Part shown: one piece after another, positions 53,236 through 62,517 of the stretch
Layout: the number at the start of each line of letters is the position of its first letter
Position numbering within the stretch: position 1 is the stretch's first letter
Assembly: GCF_014202825.1 (NCBI RefSeq)
Contig: NZ_JACHHP010000001.1
Coordinates: forward strand, 558,001-622,000
Source of the DNA: Chiayiivirga flava
GTDB lineage: Bacteria; Pseudomonadota; Gammaproteobacteria; Xanthomonadales; Xanthomonadaceae
Direction of reading: 5' to 3'
Length of the DNA: 64,000 nucleotides
Notes under the pieces: model-generated
Told to the model about the DNA's origin: nothing
Seen by the model: the letters and a program-made list of their open reading frames with translations, nothing else
The model's database searches: none
Position numbers and translations under genes: made by a program

Positions 53236-53847
53236 TCAGCGGAACGGCGGCCCAGCGATCCACGACACCATCGACCAGCGCTCGCCGCGCGTCACCGGCG
53301 TCACGCGGTGCACGAGGAACGACGGAAACGCGATCAGCGCGCCCTGCGACCGCGCCGCGCTGTCCCGGCTGACGAGGAATTCCAGGTCGCCGCCGTCGTA
53401 GTCGGCGTCGGGCGACAGCTGCACGCTCAGCGACAGCTTGCGTCGCGAGAACGCGCCCGGCCCCAGATCCGCATGCCAGCCGTAGTGCCCGCCATCGGTG
53501 TAGCTTGCGATCTGGACGCCTTCGGCAAAAGCCTGCAGCTCGAACGCGTAGGCGGCGTTGAGACGCGTCACGGCCTGGTCCAGCCGCGCGAAGATCCACT
53601 CGCTCGCGGGTTCGGGATTGAGGAAACGCACGGTGGAGCGGCGGATCGGATCGGCGGCGTCGGCACGCGCGTCCACCGTGCCCTGCGAGCCCGGATGCGC
53701 ACGCGCGATCGCGACGATGCGCTCGCACTCCTCCACCGAAAACACCGCCGGCATCGTTGCGACCAGCGACAGATGCTCGCTCTGTGCGCGAATGCCCGGA
53801 GGCACCACGCTGGCGCTCGACAATGCGCGCTGCGGCTTCGTCGACAC
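53236..53847 (-). CDS. 2-oxoglutarate/Fe(II)-dependent oxygenase (PKHD-type)
   Basis: 203 residues. The dioxygenase fold is marked by YGWHADLGPGAFSRRKLSLSVQLSPD (H-x-D iron ligands), FPSFLVHRVTPVTRGERWSMVSWIAG (distal His and the 2OG-binding Arg). The opening EHLSLVATMPAVFSVEECERI is the usual entry strand. I chose the GTG at 53847, two nt after the dcd stop, since the later ATG (53754) would cut into the first strand. Iron-dependent hydroxylase of unknown substrate, perhaps a protein prolyl/lysyl hydroxylase. Confidence 0.83.
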   Translation of the reverse strand: MSTKPQRALSSASVVPPGIRAQSEHLSLVATMPAVFSVEECERIVAIARAHPGSQGTVDARADAADPIRRSTVRFLNPEPASEWIFARLDQAVTRLNAAYAFELQAFAEGVQIASYTDGGHYGWHADLGPGAFSRRKLSLSVQLSPDADYDGGDLEFLVSRDSAARSQGALIAFPSFLVHRVTPVTRGERWSMVSWIAGPPFR

Positions 53848-53849
53848 GC

Positions 53850-54419
53850 TTACGTCCTGGGCAGGGTGACGCCGGTCTGCCCCTGGTACTTGCCGCCGCG
53901 GTCGCGGTAGCTGGTGCCGCAGATTTCGTCGGACTCGAAGAACAGCATCTGCGCCACGCCCTCGTTGGCGTAGATCTTCGCCGGCAGCGGCGTGGTGTTG
54001 GAAAATTCCAGCGTTACGTGTCCTTCCCACTCCGGTTCCAGCGGCGTCACGTTGACGATGATGCCGCAGCGCGCGTACGTGCTCTTGCCCAGGCACACCA
54101 CCAGCGTGCTGCGCGGAATGCGGAAGAATTCGACCGTGCGCGCGAGTGCGAAGGAATTGGGCGGAATGATGCAGACCTCGCCGTGCACGTCGACAAAGCT
54201 CTTCGGATCGAAGGCCTTGGGATCGACCACGGTGGACGAGATGTTGGTGAAGATCTTGAACTCCGGCGCGCAGCGCACGTCGTAGCCGTAGCTCGACGTG
54301 CCGTAGGAAACGATCCTGCCACCCGATGCGTTCTGCTTGACCTGGCCGGGCTCGAACGGCTCGATCATGCGGTGCTCTTCGGCCATGCGGCGGATCCAGT
54401 GGTCGGCTTTGATGCTCAT
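53850..54419 (-). CDS. dcd: dCTP deaminase
   Basis: Dcd, 189 residues, converts dCTP to dUTP for dTMP supply. The trimeric dUTPase-like fold is seen in [44 protein letters not shown] with catalytic Glu138, and [33 protein letters not shown], the C-terminal arm. All match E. coli Dcd in order and length. It is followed after two nt by the Fe(II) oxygenase and preceded by mrp. Confidence 0.97.
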   Translation of the reverse strand: MSIKADHWIRRMAEEHRMIEPFEPGQVKQNASGGRIVSYGTSSYGYDVRCAPEFKIFTNISSTVVDPKAFDPKSFVDVHGEVCIIPPNSFALARTVEFFRIPRSTLVVCLGKSTYARCGIIVNVTPLEPEWEGHVTLEFSNTTPLPAKIYANEGVAQMLFFESDEICGTSYRDRGGKYQGQTGVTLPRT

Positions 54420-54472
54420 GCGGCGGCTCGTGCGGGAACGGGAGTGAGTTTAGCTTGGGCGGGATCGACCGC

Positions 54473-55552
54473 TCAGGTGTTCTGGACGACGATGTTCGGA
54501 AACGCCACCTTCTTGTTGCGCGCCTGCATCGCGAGCCGCCCGGCCGTCTTGCGCGCGATCGCGCGGTAGGTGGCCGACAGCAGCGAGTCCGGCTCCGACG
54601 CCACCGTCGGCGCGCCACCGTCGGCGCGTTCGCGGATGCGGATGTCCAGCGGCAGCGAACCGAGCAGGGGCACCGCGTATTGCGCCGCCATGCGTTCCCC
54701 GCCGCCGCTGCCGAAAACGTGTTCGGCATGACCGCAGTTCGAACACACGTGGATGGCCATGTTCTCGACGATGCCGAGCACCGGCACCTCGACCTTCTCG
54801 AACATCTTCAGCGCCTTCTTCGCATCCAGCAGCGCGATGTCCTGCGGCGTGGTCACGATCAGCGCACCGGACACGGGCACCTTCTGGCACAGCGAGAGGT
54901 GGATGTCGCCGGTGCCGGGCGGCATGTCGATCACGAGGTAGTCCAGGTCGCGCCACAGCGTCTGCGTGAGCAGTTGCTGCAACGCCTGCGTCACCATCGG
55001 GCCGCGCCAGATCATCGGCGTGTCCTCCTCGATCAGCAGGCCGATCGACATCGCCTGCAGGCCGTGGGCGTCCTTCGGGACGATGTGCTGGCCGTCGTCG
55101 GTGTCGGGCTTGCCGCCGATGCCGAGCATGCGCGGGACGCTGGGACCGTGGATGTCCGCATCGAGCACGCCAACGCGCGCGCCCTCGGCCGCAAGCCCGA
55201 GCGCCAGATTGACGGCCGTCGTCGATTTGCCGACGCCGCCCTTGCCCGACGCCACCGCGATGATGTTGCGCACCGCCGGCAGCGGCGCGAGGTCCTTCTG
55301 TACCCGGTGCGGCACCACGCGCGAGGTCACCGACACCGCCGCCGACGCGATCGCCGGATCCGCGGTGAGCGCGAGTTCGCACAGCTCGGCCAGCGTGGCG
55401 TGCCAGCTGGCGGCTGGATATCCCAGCACCACCTCCACCGCGACGCGGTCGCCGTCGACCCCGATGCCGCGCACCGCGCCGCTGGCGACAAGGTCGGCGC
55501 CGGTGTGGGGATCGATGACCGTGGCCAGAAGGCTGCGAACGCGTGCTTCCAT
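54473..55552 (-). CDS. mrp: Fe-S cluster carrier ATPase Mrp/ApbC
   Basis: ApbC/Mrp, 359 residues, P-loop ATPase that carries Fe-S clusters. An N-terminal MIP18-like domain (VRSLLATVIDPHTGADLV) precedes the NTPase: GKGGVGKST at 103-111, DADIHGPSVPRMLG, YLVIDMPPGTGDIHLSL, and the cluster CxxC in HVCSNCGHAEHVFGSGG. The ATG at 55552 is chosen because GGAAAG lies upstream; an in-frame ATG at 55564 has none. It is divergent from metG. Confidence 0.95.
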   Translation of the reverse strand: MEARVRSLLATVIDPHTGADLVASGAVRGIGVDGDRVAVEVVLGYPAASWHATLAELCELALTADPAIASAAVSVTSRVVPHRVQKDLAPLPAVRNIIAVASGKGGVGKSTTAVNLALGLAAEGARVGVLDADIHGPSVPRMLGIGGKPDTDDGQHIVPKDAHGLQAMSIGLLIEEDTPMIWRGPMVTQALQQLLTQTLWRDLDYLVIDMPPGTGDIHLSLCQKVPVSGALIVTTPQDIALLDAKKALKMFEKVEVPVLGIVENMAIHVCSNCGHAEHVFGSGGGERMAAQYAVPLLGSLPLDIRIRERADGGAPTVASEPDSLLSATYRAIARKTAGRLAMQARNKKVAFPNIVVQNT

Positions 55553-55641
55553 GAGGCTTTCCATGCGGTGGACGGAGCGGAGCGGACAGCGCGGCCGGGC
55601 GACGGTGGTCGCCGCATTCGCAGGCCCGTTTCGATCCGGCC

Positions 55642-55717
55642 AGTGTAGCGCCTTCGCCCCGGATTGCCGCGCCCGATGCGACGCGAGGGCCGCGCGCCGG
55701 CCGCGTTCTGAGATAAT
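55642..55717. promoter_or_regulatory. Divergent -10 boxes between mrp and metG
   Basis: Minus-strand TACACT at 55642-55647 (90 nt upstream of the mrp start) and plus-strand GATAAT at 55712-55717 (30 nt upstream of metG) are the likely -10 boxes. -35 boxes are not evident in this GC-rich region. Confidence 0.35.
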
Positions 55718-55746
55718 CGGCGACCCCCTCGCCGATCGTTCCCCGC

Positions 55747-57912
55747 ATGCCCCACGCCACACCGCCGCTGCTCGTTACCTGTGCCCTGCCCTACGCCAAC
55801 GGCCCGCTGCACATCGGGCACCTGGTGGGCTATATCCAGGGCGACATCTGGGTGCGGGCGCAGCGCATGTGCGGGCGCGAGACACACTTCGTCTGCGCCG
55901 ACGACGCGCACGGCACGCCGATCATGCTCGCGGCGGAGAAGGCCGGCATGGCGCCGGAAGAGTTCATCCGCGACATCCAGCGCGGGCACGAGGCCGATTT
56001 CAAGGCCTTTCACGTCGATTTCGATTTCTACCACTCCACCCATTCGGACGAAAACCGCGACCTTGCGACGCTGATCTACACGCGCCTGCGCGACGCGACG
56101 CACTGGCCGGACACGGTCATCGCCAAGCGCGCGATCACGCAGCTGTACGATCCGGTGCGCGGCATGTTCCTGCCCGACCGCTACGTGAAGGGCGAGTGCC
56201 CGAACTGCCACAGCCTCGACCAGTACGGCGACAACTGCGAGGTCTGCGGCAAGGCGTATGCACCCACCGACCTGATCAATCCGCGCTCGGTGGTGTCCGG
56301 CGCGGTGCCGGAACTGCGCGAATCGGAGCATTACTTCTTCGAACTGGGCAAGTTCGATGCCTTCCTGCGCGGGTGGCTGGCGCGACCGGGCGTCGCCAAC
56401 GCCGGCGTGCGCGCCAAGCTCGACGAATGGCTGCAGGGCGGCCTGCGCGACTGGGACATCTCGCGCGATGCGCCGTATTTCGGTTTCCCTATTCCCGACG
56501 CGCCGGGCAAGTTCTTCTACGTGTGGCTCGATGCGCCGATCGGGTACCTGGCGAGCTTCAAGGCCTTGTGCGAGAGCGACAAGGCCGCGGCGCTGGGCCT
56601 GTCGCCGGAACGCTTCGACGCGCTGCTCGGGCCGGACAACGGCACGGCGATGCACCACTTCATCGGCAAGGACATCATCAACTTCCACGGCCTGTTCTGG
56701 CCGGCGATGCTGCGCGGCGCCGGGTTCGTCACGCCGCAGCGCCTGCACGTGAACGGCTATCTGACGGTGAACGGCGCGAAGATGTCGAAGTCGCGCGGCA
56801 CCTTCGTGATGGCGCGCACCTACCTCGACGCGGGGCTCGACCCGGAGTACCTGCGCTACTACTTCGCGACCAAGACCTCCGGTGGCGTCGACGATCTCGA
56901 TCTCAATCTCGAGGACTTCGCACAGCGCGTGAACTCGGATCTCGTCGGCAAGTTCGTCAACATCGCGAGCCGGTGTGCGGGCTTCGTCACCAAGCTGTTC
57001 GACGGGCGACTGCGCGACGCGCTCGGCGAAGATTCCCTCTCGACGTTCGGCACCTACTCGGCCCTCATCGACTCGGTGAAAAAGTCGTACGAGACCGACG
57101 ATTTCGCCGCCGCCATCCGGCAGATCATGGGACGCGCCGATGCGATCAACGAAGTGATTCATTCCTTCGAGCCGTGGAAGGTCGCAAAGGACGACGCGCG
57201 GCGCGACGAGCTGCACGAATTCTGCACGCTGATGCTCAACTGCTTTCGCGTGCTGGCACGCGCGCTGGAGCCGATCCTTCCCAACGTCGCGGCACGGGTC
57301 GACGCGTTTTTTGCGGAGCCTGCGCTTCCCGCAGGATCCGACCGTTTCCTCGCGGTGACCCGGCCGCTGCTCGGTCACACGATCCGTCCGTTCGAGCAGT
57401 TGATGACGCGCGTCGACCCGAAACACATCGAGGCGATGATCGAAGCCAGCAAGGCATCCCTTCCCGGCCAGCCCACCGACGCGACGACTCCGAAACGCGC
57501 AGCAGCGCCACCCGTCGCGGCCGGCAATGCACGTGCGGCTGCGACACCGGCGAATCCCGAATCCCGACTCCCGAATCCCGGCTTCATCACCATCGACGAT
57601 TTCGCGAAACTCGATCTGCGCATCGGCCTCGTGCGCGCTTGCGAGTTCGTGGACGGCTCCGACAAGCTGCTGCGTTTCGAACTCGACGCGGGCGAGCTCG
57701 GCACGCGCCAGATCTTCTCCGGCATCCGCGAGGCCTACGTCGATCCGTCGGCGCTGGTGGGCCGTCGCGTTGTCTTCGTCGCCAATCTCGCGCCGCGCAA
57801 GATGCGTTTCGGCGTCAGCGAGGGCATGATCCTGTCGGCCGGCAGCGGCGGCGCGTCGCTGTTCCTGCTCGATGCCGACGACGGCGCCGGGCCCGGCATG
57901 CCGGTGAAGTGA
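55747..57912 (+). CDS. metG: Methionyl-tRNA synthetase
   Basis: MetG, 721 residues. HIGH is at 22-25, zinc motif [18 protein letters not shown], and KMSKS at 345-349. The C-terminal tRNA-binding/dimerisation domain (Trbp-like) starts about residue 613 with [19 protein letters not shown]. Between them lies a Pro/Ala/Lys linker; its end, residues 603-612 ([10 protein letters not shown]), is encoded by a GAATCCC repeat like those between genes. The ATG at 55747 starts [16 protein letters not shown]. The linker raises the length above the usual about 680. Confidence 0.97.
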   Translation: MPHATPPLLVTCALPYANGPLHIGHLVGYIQGDIWVRAQRMCGRETHFVCADDAHGTPIMLAAEKAGMAPEEFIRDIQRGHEADFKAFHVDFDFYHSTHSDENRDLATLIYTRLRDATHWPDTVIAKRAITQLYDPVRGMFLPDRYVKGECPNCHSLDQYGDNCEVCGKAYAPTDLINPRSVVSGAVPELRESEHYFFELGKFDAFLRGWLARPGVANAGVRAKLDEWLQGGLRDWDISRDAPYFGFPIPDAPGKFFYVWLDAPIGYLASFKALCESDKAAALGLSPERFDALLGPDNGTAMHHFIGKDIINFHGLFWPAMLRGAGFVTPQRLHVNGYLTVNGAKMSKSRGTFVMARTYLDAGLDPEYLRYYFATKTSGGVDDLDLNLEDFAQRVNSDLVGKFVNIASRCAGFVTKLFDGRLRDALGEDSLSTFGTYSALIDSVKKSYETDDFAAAIRQIMGRADAINEVIHSFEPWKVAKDDARRDELHEFCTLMLNCFRVLARALEPILPNVAARVDAFFAEPALPAGSDRFLAVTRPLLGHTIRPFEQLMTRVDPKHIEAMIEASKASLPGQPTDATTPKRAAAPPVAAGNARAAATPANPESRLPNPGFITIDDFAKLDLRIGLVRACEFVDGSDKLLRFELDAGELGTRQIFSGIREAYVDPSALVGRRVVFVANLAPRKMRFGVSEGMILSAGSGGASLFLLDADDGAGPGMPVK
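57553..57582. repeat. GAATCCC-type repeat inside metG
   Basis: The 30 bases coding residues 603-612 read AATCCCGAATCCCGACTCCCG plus AATCCCGGC-like units, matching the intergenic repeats at 19366-19397. The frame is open, so the array has become part of the linker between catalytic core and tRNA-binding domain. Confidence 0.82.
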
Positions 57913-57952
57913 TCCCGACGACGCAGCGCGCCGCCGCGCGTCGCGTGCGCCC

Positions 57953-58387
57953 ATGCCAGCCACTTCGCCCACCCTCGCCGACCGCATCGACGACCTGCTG
58001 CCGCAGACGCAGTGCGGCCAATGCGGCTTCGGCGGCTGCCGGCCCTACGCAGAAGCGCTGGCACGCGCCGAGACGGACATCAATCGTTGCCCGCCGGGCG
58101 GCGTCGCCGGCATCGCCGCGCTCGCGCGGTTGCTGCACAGGCCGATGCGTGCGCTCGATCCGGACTGCGGCGTCGAGCAGCCGACCTCGGTCGCAGTCAT
58201 CGACGAGGCCGCGTGCATCGGCTGCACCAAATGCATCCAGGCCTGCCCGGTGGACGCCATCGTGGGCGCGTCGCAGCGCATGCACACGGTGATCGCGGCG
58301 TTGTGCACGGGGTGCGAGTTGTGTCTGCCGCCGTGTCCGGTGGACTGCATTTCGCTGCATCCGGTCGAGCCCGCAACGCCGGAATGA
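57953..58387 (+). CDS. rnfB: RnfB-like iron-sulfur ferredoxin (orphan)
   Basis: 144 residues with three cluster-binding groups: an Fe-S motif CGQCGFGGC...CPPGG (C21, C24, C29, C46) of RnfB type, and two ferredoxin motifs [12 protein letters not shown] (88-98) and [12 protein letters not shown] (118-128). It lacks the N-terminal membrane helix of full RnfB, and rnfA, C, D, G and E are absent. It begins 40 nt after metG, probably co-transcribed. It may act as a soluble electron carrier; role unproven. Confidence 0.85.
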   Translation: MPATSPTLADRIDDLLPQTQCGQCGFGGCRPYAEALARAETDINRCPPGGVAGIAALARLLHRPMRALDPDCGVEQPTSVAVIDEAACIGCTKCIQACPVDAIVGASQRMHTVIAALCTGCELCLPPCPVDCISLHPVEPATPE

Positions 58388-58694
58388 CGGCGTGATCGTC
58401 GGGTGCGTCCGGACGAACGGCCCCCTTCCCGCTGCCGCCACCTTCCCCCGCTGCGCGGGAGAAGGACTTCATGCCACACGTTGCCGACACGGCGCAGCTT
58501 CCCGCAAACGCGCGTCACGCTGCCGACAGGCGCGGGCCACGCTCGCAGCACGCGGCTCGCGTGGCGGCTTGCCGCGCAACTCCACATGCGACTCGACGAC
58601 GCCAGGCAAATGCGCTCCTCTCCCGCAACGCGGGGGAGGATGCCGGCAGGCAGGAGGGGGGCAGTCGCGACGCCCCCGCACCGCACTCGAATCG
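58388..58694. other. 307-nt intergenic region between rnfB and the TraB-like gene
   Basis: These convergent genes are separated by a spacer containing an inverted pair of diverged elements: about 58427-58470 (CTGCCGCCACCTTCCCCCG...CGGGAGAAGG) and about 58612-58655 (CTCCTCTCCCGC...GCGGGGGAGGATGCCGGCAGG). No gene is supported between them. Confidence 0.6.
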
Positions 58695-59576
58695 TTACTG
58701 CGCCGCCGACCCCACCCGCTCCACCGTGACCCCACGCCGGCCCAGCTGCTGCACCAGCCCGTCCTCGCCGATCAGATGCATCGCGCCGACGATCACCAGA
58801 TGATCATCCTGCGAGGCAAGCAGGCCCTGCAGCGTCGGCAACCAGCGCTGGTTGCGGTCGCGATTGATCAGTTCGTACATGCGCGGCGTCTTCTGCGCCG
58901 TCTCCTCGTTGACGATCTCCTCCATGCCCGCGGCATCGCCGGCGCGCCAGGTGGCGTGCATGCGTTCGATGTCGGCGCGCAGTTCCGCAAGCGGCGCGAG
59001 CGCCTCGGACAACATGATTTCCTGTTCGGCCAGCGGTGCCTGGTCGAGGGCGCCAAGCTGTTCGGCGACCGTTTCCAGGCCCGACGCCGGCTTGGCGTCG
59101 CGTTTCGCGCGCTGCATGAAATGCTGGTCGAGCCCCTTCGACGGATCCAGCCCGGCGTTCACCATCGCCATCACGGCGATGTTCATGCCCAGGTACCACG
59201 GCTCGAACTGGTCGGACGCGGCCATCGCCGCTTCGCTGCCGAGAAATGCCGCCAGTTTCGATTCGGTCTCGTCGGAAATGACGCCGCGCAGGGTGCGGCC
59301 GTCGTCGAAACGCGCCATCTCCTGCATGGTCTTCGCCGTGGCCGGCGACTGCATCGCGGACGGGTCCACCTCGAACAGCAGCGCTTCGGCATCGTCGTAC
59401 GCGGCCTCGACGCTTGCATGCAACGGATAGTCGTCGTCGGTGAGCAGATGGAAGGACCCGAGCAGATACACCGTGCCGGCATCACCGGTCGCCTTCCACA
59501 GCAGCGGCACGGGCGGTTCGGCATGCGCGCTTGCGCACACGCCGGCAAGCAGGATCCAGAGCAGACGATGGCGCAT
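58695..59576 (-). CDS. TraB/GumN family protein, secreted
   Basis: 293-residue TraB/PrgY/GumN-family protein. The signal peptide is MRHRLLWILLAGVCASAHA (1-19). Two His motifs mark the family: LLGSFHLL near residue 40 and VGAMHLIGEDGLVQQLGRRG at about 263-282. In between are long helices. Distant relatives are proposed metalloproteases; enzyme activity in this bacterium is unproven. AGGAG lies upstream of the ATG at 59576. It follows the DUF1684 gene with 11 nt between, likely one operon. Confidence 0.88.
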   Translation of the reverse strand: MRHRLLWILLAGVCASAHAEPPVPLLWKATGDAGTVYLLGSFHLLTDDDYPLHASVEAAYDDAEALLFEVDPSAMQSPATAKTMQEMARFDDGRTLRGVISDETESKLAAFLGSEAAMAASDQFEPWYLGMNIAVMAMVNAGLDPSKGLDQHFMQRAKRDAKPASGLETVAEQLGALDQAPLAEQEIMLSEALAPLAELRADIERMHATWRAGDAAGMEEIVNEETAQKTPRMYELINRDRNQRWLPTLQGLLASQDDHLVIVGAMHLIGEDGLVQQLGRRGVTVERVGSAAQ

Positions 59577-59587
59577 CGAAAAATCTC

Positions 59588-60499
59588 CTAGTGGTTCGTG
59601 GCTGCGTAGCGTTTTTCGCCCGCGGTCACGGCAAGATCGAGCCGGTTTTCCGGCGGCGGCAGCGGGCAGGTCGAGTACGCATTGAAGGCGCACGGCGGGT
59701 TGACCGCGAGGTTGAAATCGAGCGTGACGCGCCCGTCGGCCGGCGCAGCGGTATCGAGAAAGCGGCCGGCGCCGTAGGTGGCGTCGCGGTTGGTGCGATC
59801 GGCGAAGATCAGGAACAGCGTGCCGTCGCCGTTGTCGAGCGCTTCGAGGCGGAATTCGCGCCCGTCCTTCTCGAACACGACGACACCCGGGTTGGGCGTG
59901 GGTTCGAGCATGTCCAGGACGTTGGCGATCTCGATGGTCTTGCCGGGCGGATGCGCAATAAAGCGCGCCTCGATCCGCCATGCCGGATCGATCGGGTACG
60001 TGTCCACGCCCTTGAACGCGGTGCGTGTCGCGGCGCGTTCGTCGCGCACGCGCAGGCCGAGGCGATCGCCACGCGCGATCAGCTGCATCGTGGCCTTGCC
60101 GCCGTCGAACGCGACGACGGTGGGATCGCCGCCGGTGTCGGCGGCCAGTTCGACCTCGCCGTCGATGATGTGGCCATCGACGGTGATGCCGGCGTCGGAC
60201 GCAGGACGGTAGACGACGGTGGCGCCGGTGCGTTCGACCTCGCCCGCATGCGCGGGGCCGGTGGCAAGCACGATGGCGTTGTCGGGCGCACGGCCGATGC
60301 GGTGTGTTCCCGGCTCGATCCAGTGCAGGCCCACGAGCGAGAGCCAGCCCTGCGGTGCGCCGAGACGTTCGACGCGGTCGGCGCGTTGCTGTTCGATGCC
60401 GCGGATGTAGGCGGCGTCGTCGGCCGCGCGCGATGCCGCGCCCACGAACAGCAGCGCGGCGGCGAGCAGGATGGTGGTGCTGCGGACATCTGGTTTCAT
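59588..60499 (-). CDS. DUF1684 domain protein, secreted
   Basis: 303 residues. Signal peptide (about 1-25, LLAAALLFVGAASRAA). The DUF1684 domain fills most of the remainder: GAPQGWLSLVGLHWIEPGTHRIG near the start, RIEARFIAHPPGKTIEI, and the characteristic FNLAVNPPCAFNAYSTCPLPPPENRLDLAV end. Function unknown; the family includes several lipoprotein-like secreted proteins. The ATG at 60499 gives the signal sequence directly. It lies downstream of mutL with 77 nt between. Confidence 0.87.
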   Translation of the reverse strand: MKPDVRSTTILLAAALLFVGAASRAADDAAYIRGIEQQRADRVERLGAPQGWLSLVGLHWIEPGTHRIGRAPDNAIVLATGPAHAGEVERTGATVVYRPASDAGITVDGHIIDGEVELAADTGGDPTVVAFDGGKATMQLIARGDRLGLRVRDERAATRTAFKGVDTYPIDPAWRIEARFIAHPPGKTIEIANVLDMLEPTPNPGVVVFEKDGREFRLEALDNGDGTLFLIFADRTNRDATYGAGRFLDTAAPADGRVTLDFNLAVNPPCAFNAYSTCPLPPPENRLDLAVTAGEKRYAATNH

Positions 60500-60576
60500 G
60501 GGCGGTCTTCGTGGTGGTGTTGCGGAATTCCCCGGACCGCGTCCCGGCTGGGCCGCGACCGGCGGGCGTCGATGGC

Positions 60577-62415
60577 CTAGCGCCCGCGCAGGAACAGGCG
60601 GTCCAGTTCCTGCCGGCTCAACTGCACCCACGTCGGACGACCGTGGTTGCACTGGCCGGAGCGTTCGGTGGTTTCCATGTCGCGCAGCAGCGCGTTCATT
60701 TCCGGCAGCGTGAGGCGGCGGTTGGCGCGCACCGAGGCATGGCAGGCCATCGTCGAGAGCAGTGCGTTGCGTTGTTCCTCGATGCGGCGCGTGCTGCCGT
60801 GTTCGATGAGATCGGACAGCACGTCGAGCGCGAGGCGGCGTGCGTCGACGCCGTCGAGCAGCGCCGGAATGCCGCGGATCGTGAGGCTCTGCGGACCGCT
60901 GCGGTCGATCTCGAAGCCGAGCGCGGCCAGGGCCTCGCGACGCTCCTCCGCGCACTGCGCCTCGCGTTCGCTGACCGCCAGCGTCAGCGGCACCAGCAGC
61001 GGCTGCGCGCGGATGCCTTCACCGTCCTGCGCGGTCTTGAGGCGCTCGTAGCTGATGCGCTCGTGCGCGGCGTGCATGTCCACCAGCACGAGGCCGGCGG
61101 CGTTTTCGGCCAGCACGAAGATGCCGTGTAGCTGCGCCAGCGCATACCCCAGCGGCGGCGCGCCGTCTCCCGTATCGGCAGGCGCCGGTGCGGTCGCGTC
61201 GTTGCGTGCCGCGCCGTACAACGCGGCATAGGCGCCGATCTGTTCGCGCACCGGCAGGCTCATCGATCCCTGCCGCATTGCGTACGGCTGCGGCGCCACC
61301 ATGCCCGCGAGCGGATGCGCGATGCCTGCGGGGCTGCGCTGCGTGCCTTCGAACGCGGGCGCGTTCGCCGCCGCGGCCGGAACGACGCCGCCGAGCGCCT
61401 CGCCGCCGGCGGCGCCGGCGCGCGCACCCGCGAGCGCCTGATGCAGGCTGCGGAACAGGAAATCGTGCACCAGGCGCGAATCGCGGAAACGCACCTCGGT
61501 CTTGGCCGGATGCACGTTCACGTCCACGCGCACCGGATCGATGTCCAGGAACAGCACGTAGGCCGGATGGCGGCCGTGGTAGAGCACGTCCGCATACGCC
61601 TGCCGCACGGCATGCGTCACCACGCGATCGCGTACGAGGCGACGGTTGACGAAGAAATACTGCTGGTCGGCCTGCGAACGCGCCGTCGTCGGCAGGCCGA
61701 CCCAGCCGCTCAGGCGCAGGCCGGCCCCGTCGTGCGCGAGCGCGAGGCTCTGCGCCGGAAAGTCCGCGCCGAGTGCCTCGCCGAGGCGGCGCAGGCGCTC
61801 GTCGTCGCTGCCCGAGGCGCGGTAGCTGCGCACCTGCTTGCCGTTGTGCGTCACGCGCAGCTCGATGTCCATACGCGCGAGCGCGAACGCGCGCAGCAGC
61901 TCCTCGATGTGGCCGAATTCCGTGCGTTCGGCCTTCAGGAACCGGCGCCGCGCCGGCACGTTGTAGAACAGGTCGCGCACTTCGATGGTGGTGCCGGGCG
62001 GGTGCTGCGCCGGCTGCGCGGCCTGCAGCTTGCCGCCGTCGGATTCGATGCGCATGGCGTGCGCCTGCGACGCGGGCCGCGAAACGATGGCGAAGTGCGA
62101 GACCGACGCCATCGACGGCAGCGCTTCGCCGCGGAAACCCATCGTGGTCACCTGCTCCAGATCGTCGAGCGAGGCGATCTTGCTGGTGGCGTGGCGCGAG
62201 AGCGCGAGCGCGAGTTCGTCAGCGGGGATGCCGCTGCCGTCGTCGCGGATACGGATCAGGCGCATGCCGCCTTCTTCGAGTTCGACGTCGATGCGCGTGG
62301 CGCCGGCGTCGAGCGCGTTCTCGATCAGTTCCTTGACCGCGGAGGCGGGGCGTTCGACCACTTCGCCGGCGGCGATCTGGTCGATCAGGGTGTCGGGCAA
62401 GGTCTGGATCGGCAC
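60577..62415 (-). CDS. mutL: DNA mismatch repair protein MutL
   Basis: MutL, 612 residues. The N-terminal GHKL ATPase is typical: [12 protein letters not shown] (Bergerat fold), RDDGSGIP, and [15 protein letters not shown]. The C-terminal domain has the endonuclease motif D-x-H-A-x2-E-x4-E as [12 protein letters not shown] (446-457), with ACHASVRA (557-564) and CNHGRPT (589-595), which are present in strand-nicking MutL and absent in E. coli MutL. A 60-residue Ala/Pro linker (330-420) joins them. Normal start MPIQTLPD. Confidence 0.97.
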   Translation of the reverse strand: MPIQTLPDTLIDQIAAGEVVERPASAVKELIENALDAGATRIDVELEEGGMRLIRIRDDGSGIPADELALALSRHATSKIASLDDLEQVTTMGFRGEALPSMASVSHFAIVSRPASQAHAMRIESDGGKLQAAQPAQHPPGTTIEVRDLFYNVPARRRFLKAERTEFGHIEELLRAFALARMDIELRVTHNGKQVRSYRASGSDDERLRRLGEALGADFPAQSLALAHDGAGLRLSGWVGLPTTARSQADQQYFFVNRRLVRDRVVTHAVRQAYADVLYHGRHPAYVLFLDIDPVRVDVNVHPAKTEVRFRDSRLVHDFLFRSLHQALAGARAGAAGGEALGGVVPAAAANAPAFEGTQRSPAGIAHPLAGMVAPQPYAMRQGSMSLPVREQIGAYAALYGAARNDATAPAPADTGDGAPPLGYALAQLHGIFVLAENAAGLVLVDMHAAHERISYERLKTAQDGEGIRAQPLLVPLTLAVSEREAQCAEERREALAALGFEIDRSGPQSLTIRGIPALLDGVDARRLALDVLSDLIEHGSTRRIEEQRNALLSTMACHASVRANRRLTLPEMNALLRDMETTERSGQCNHGRPTWVQLSRQELDRLFLRGR

Positions 62416-62517
62416 CGGCTCATCGCATGCGGGGAATCACGCGATTCTAGGGCAAGCGCGCGGCACCCGCTGCGCCACCCGTGACGGCACCGCGTTGCGC
62501 GCAATGGGCTCGACGCC

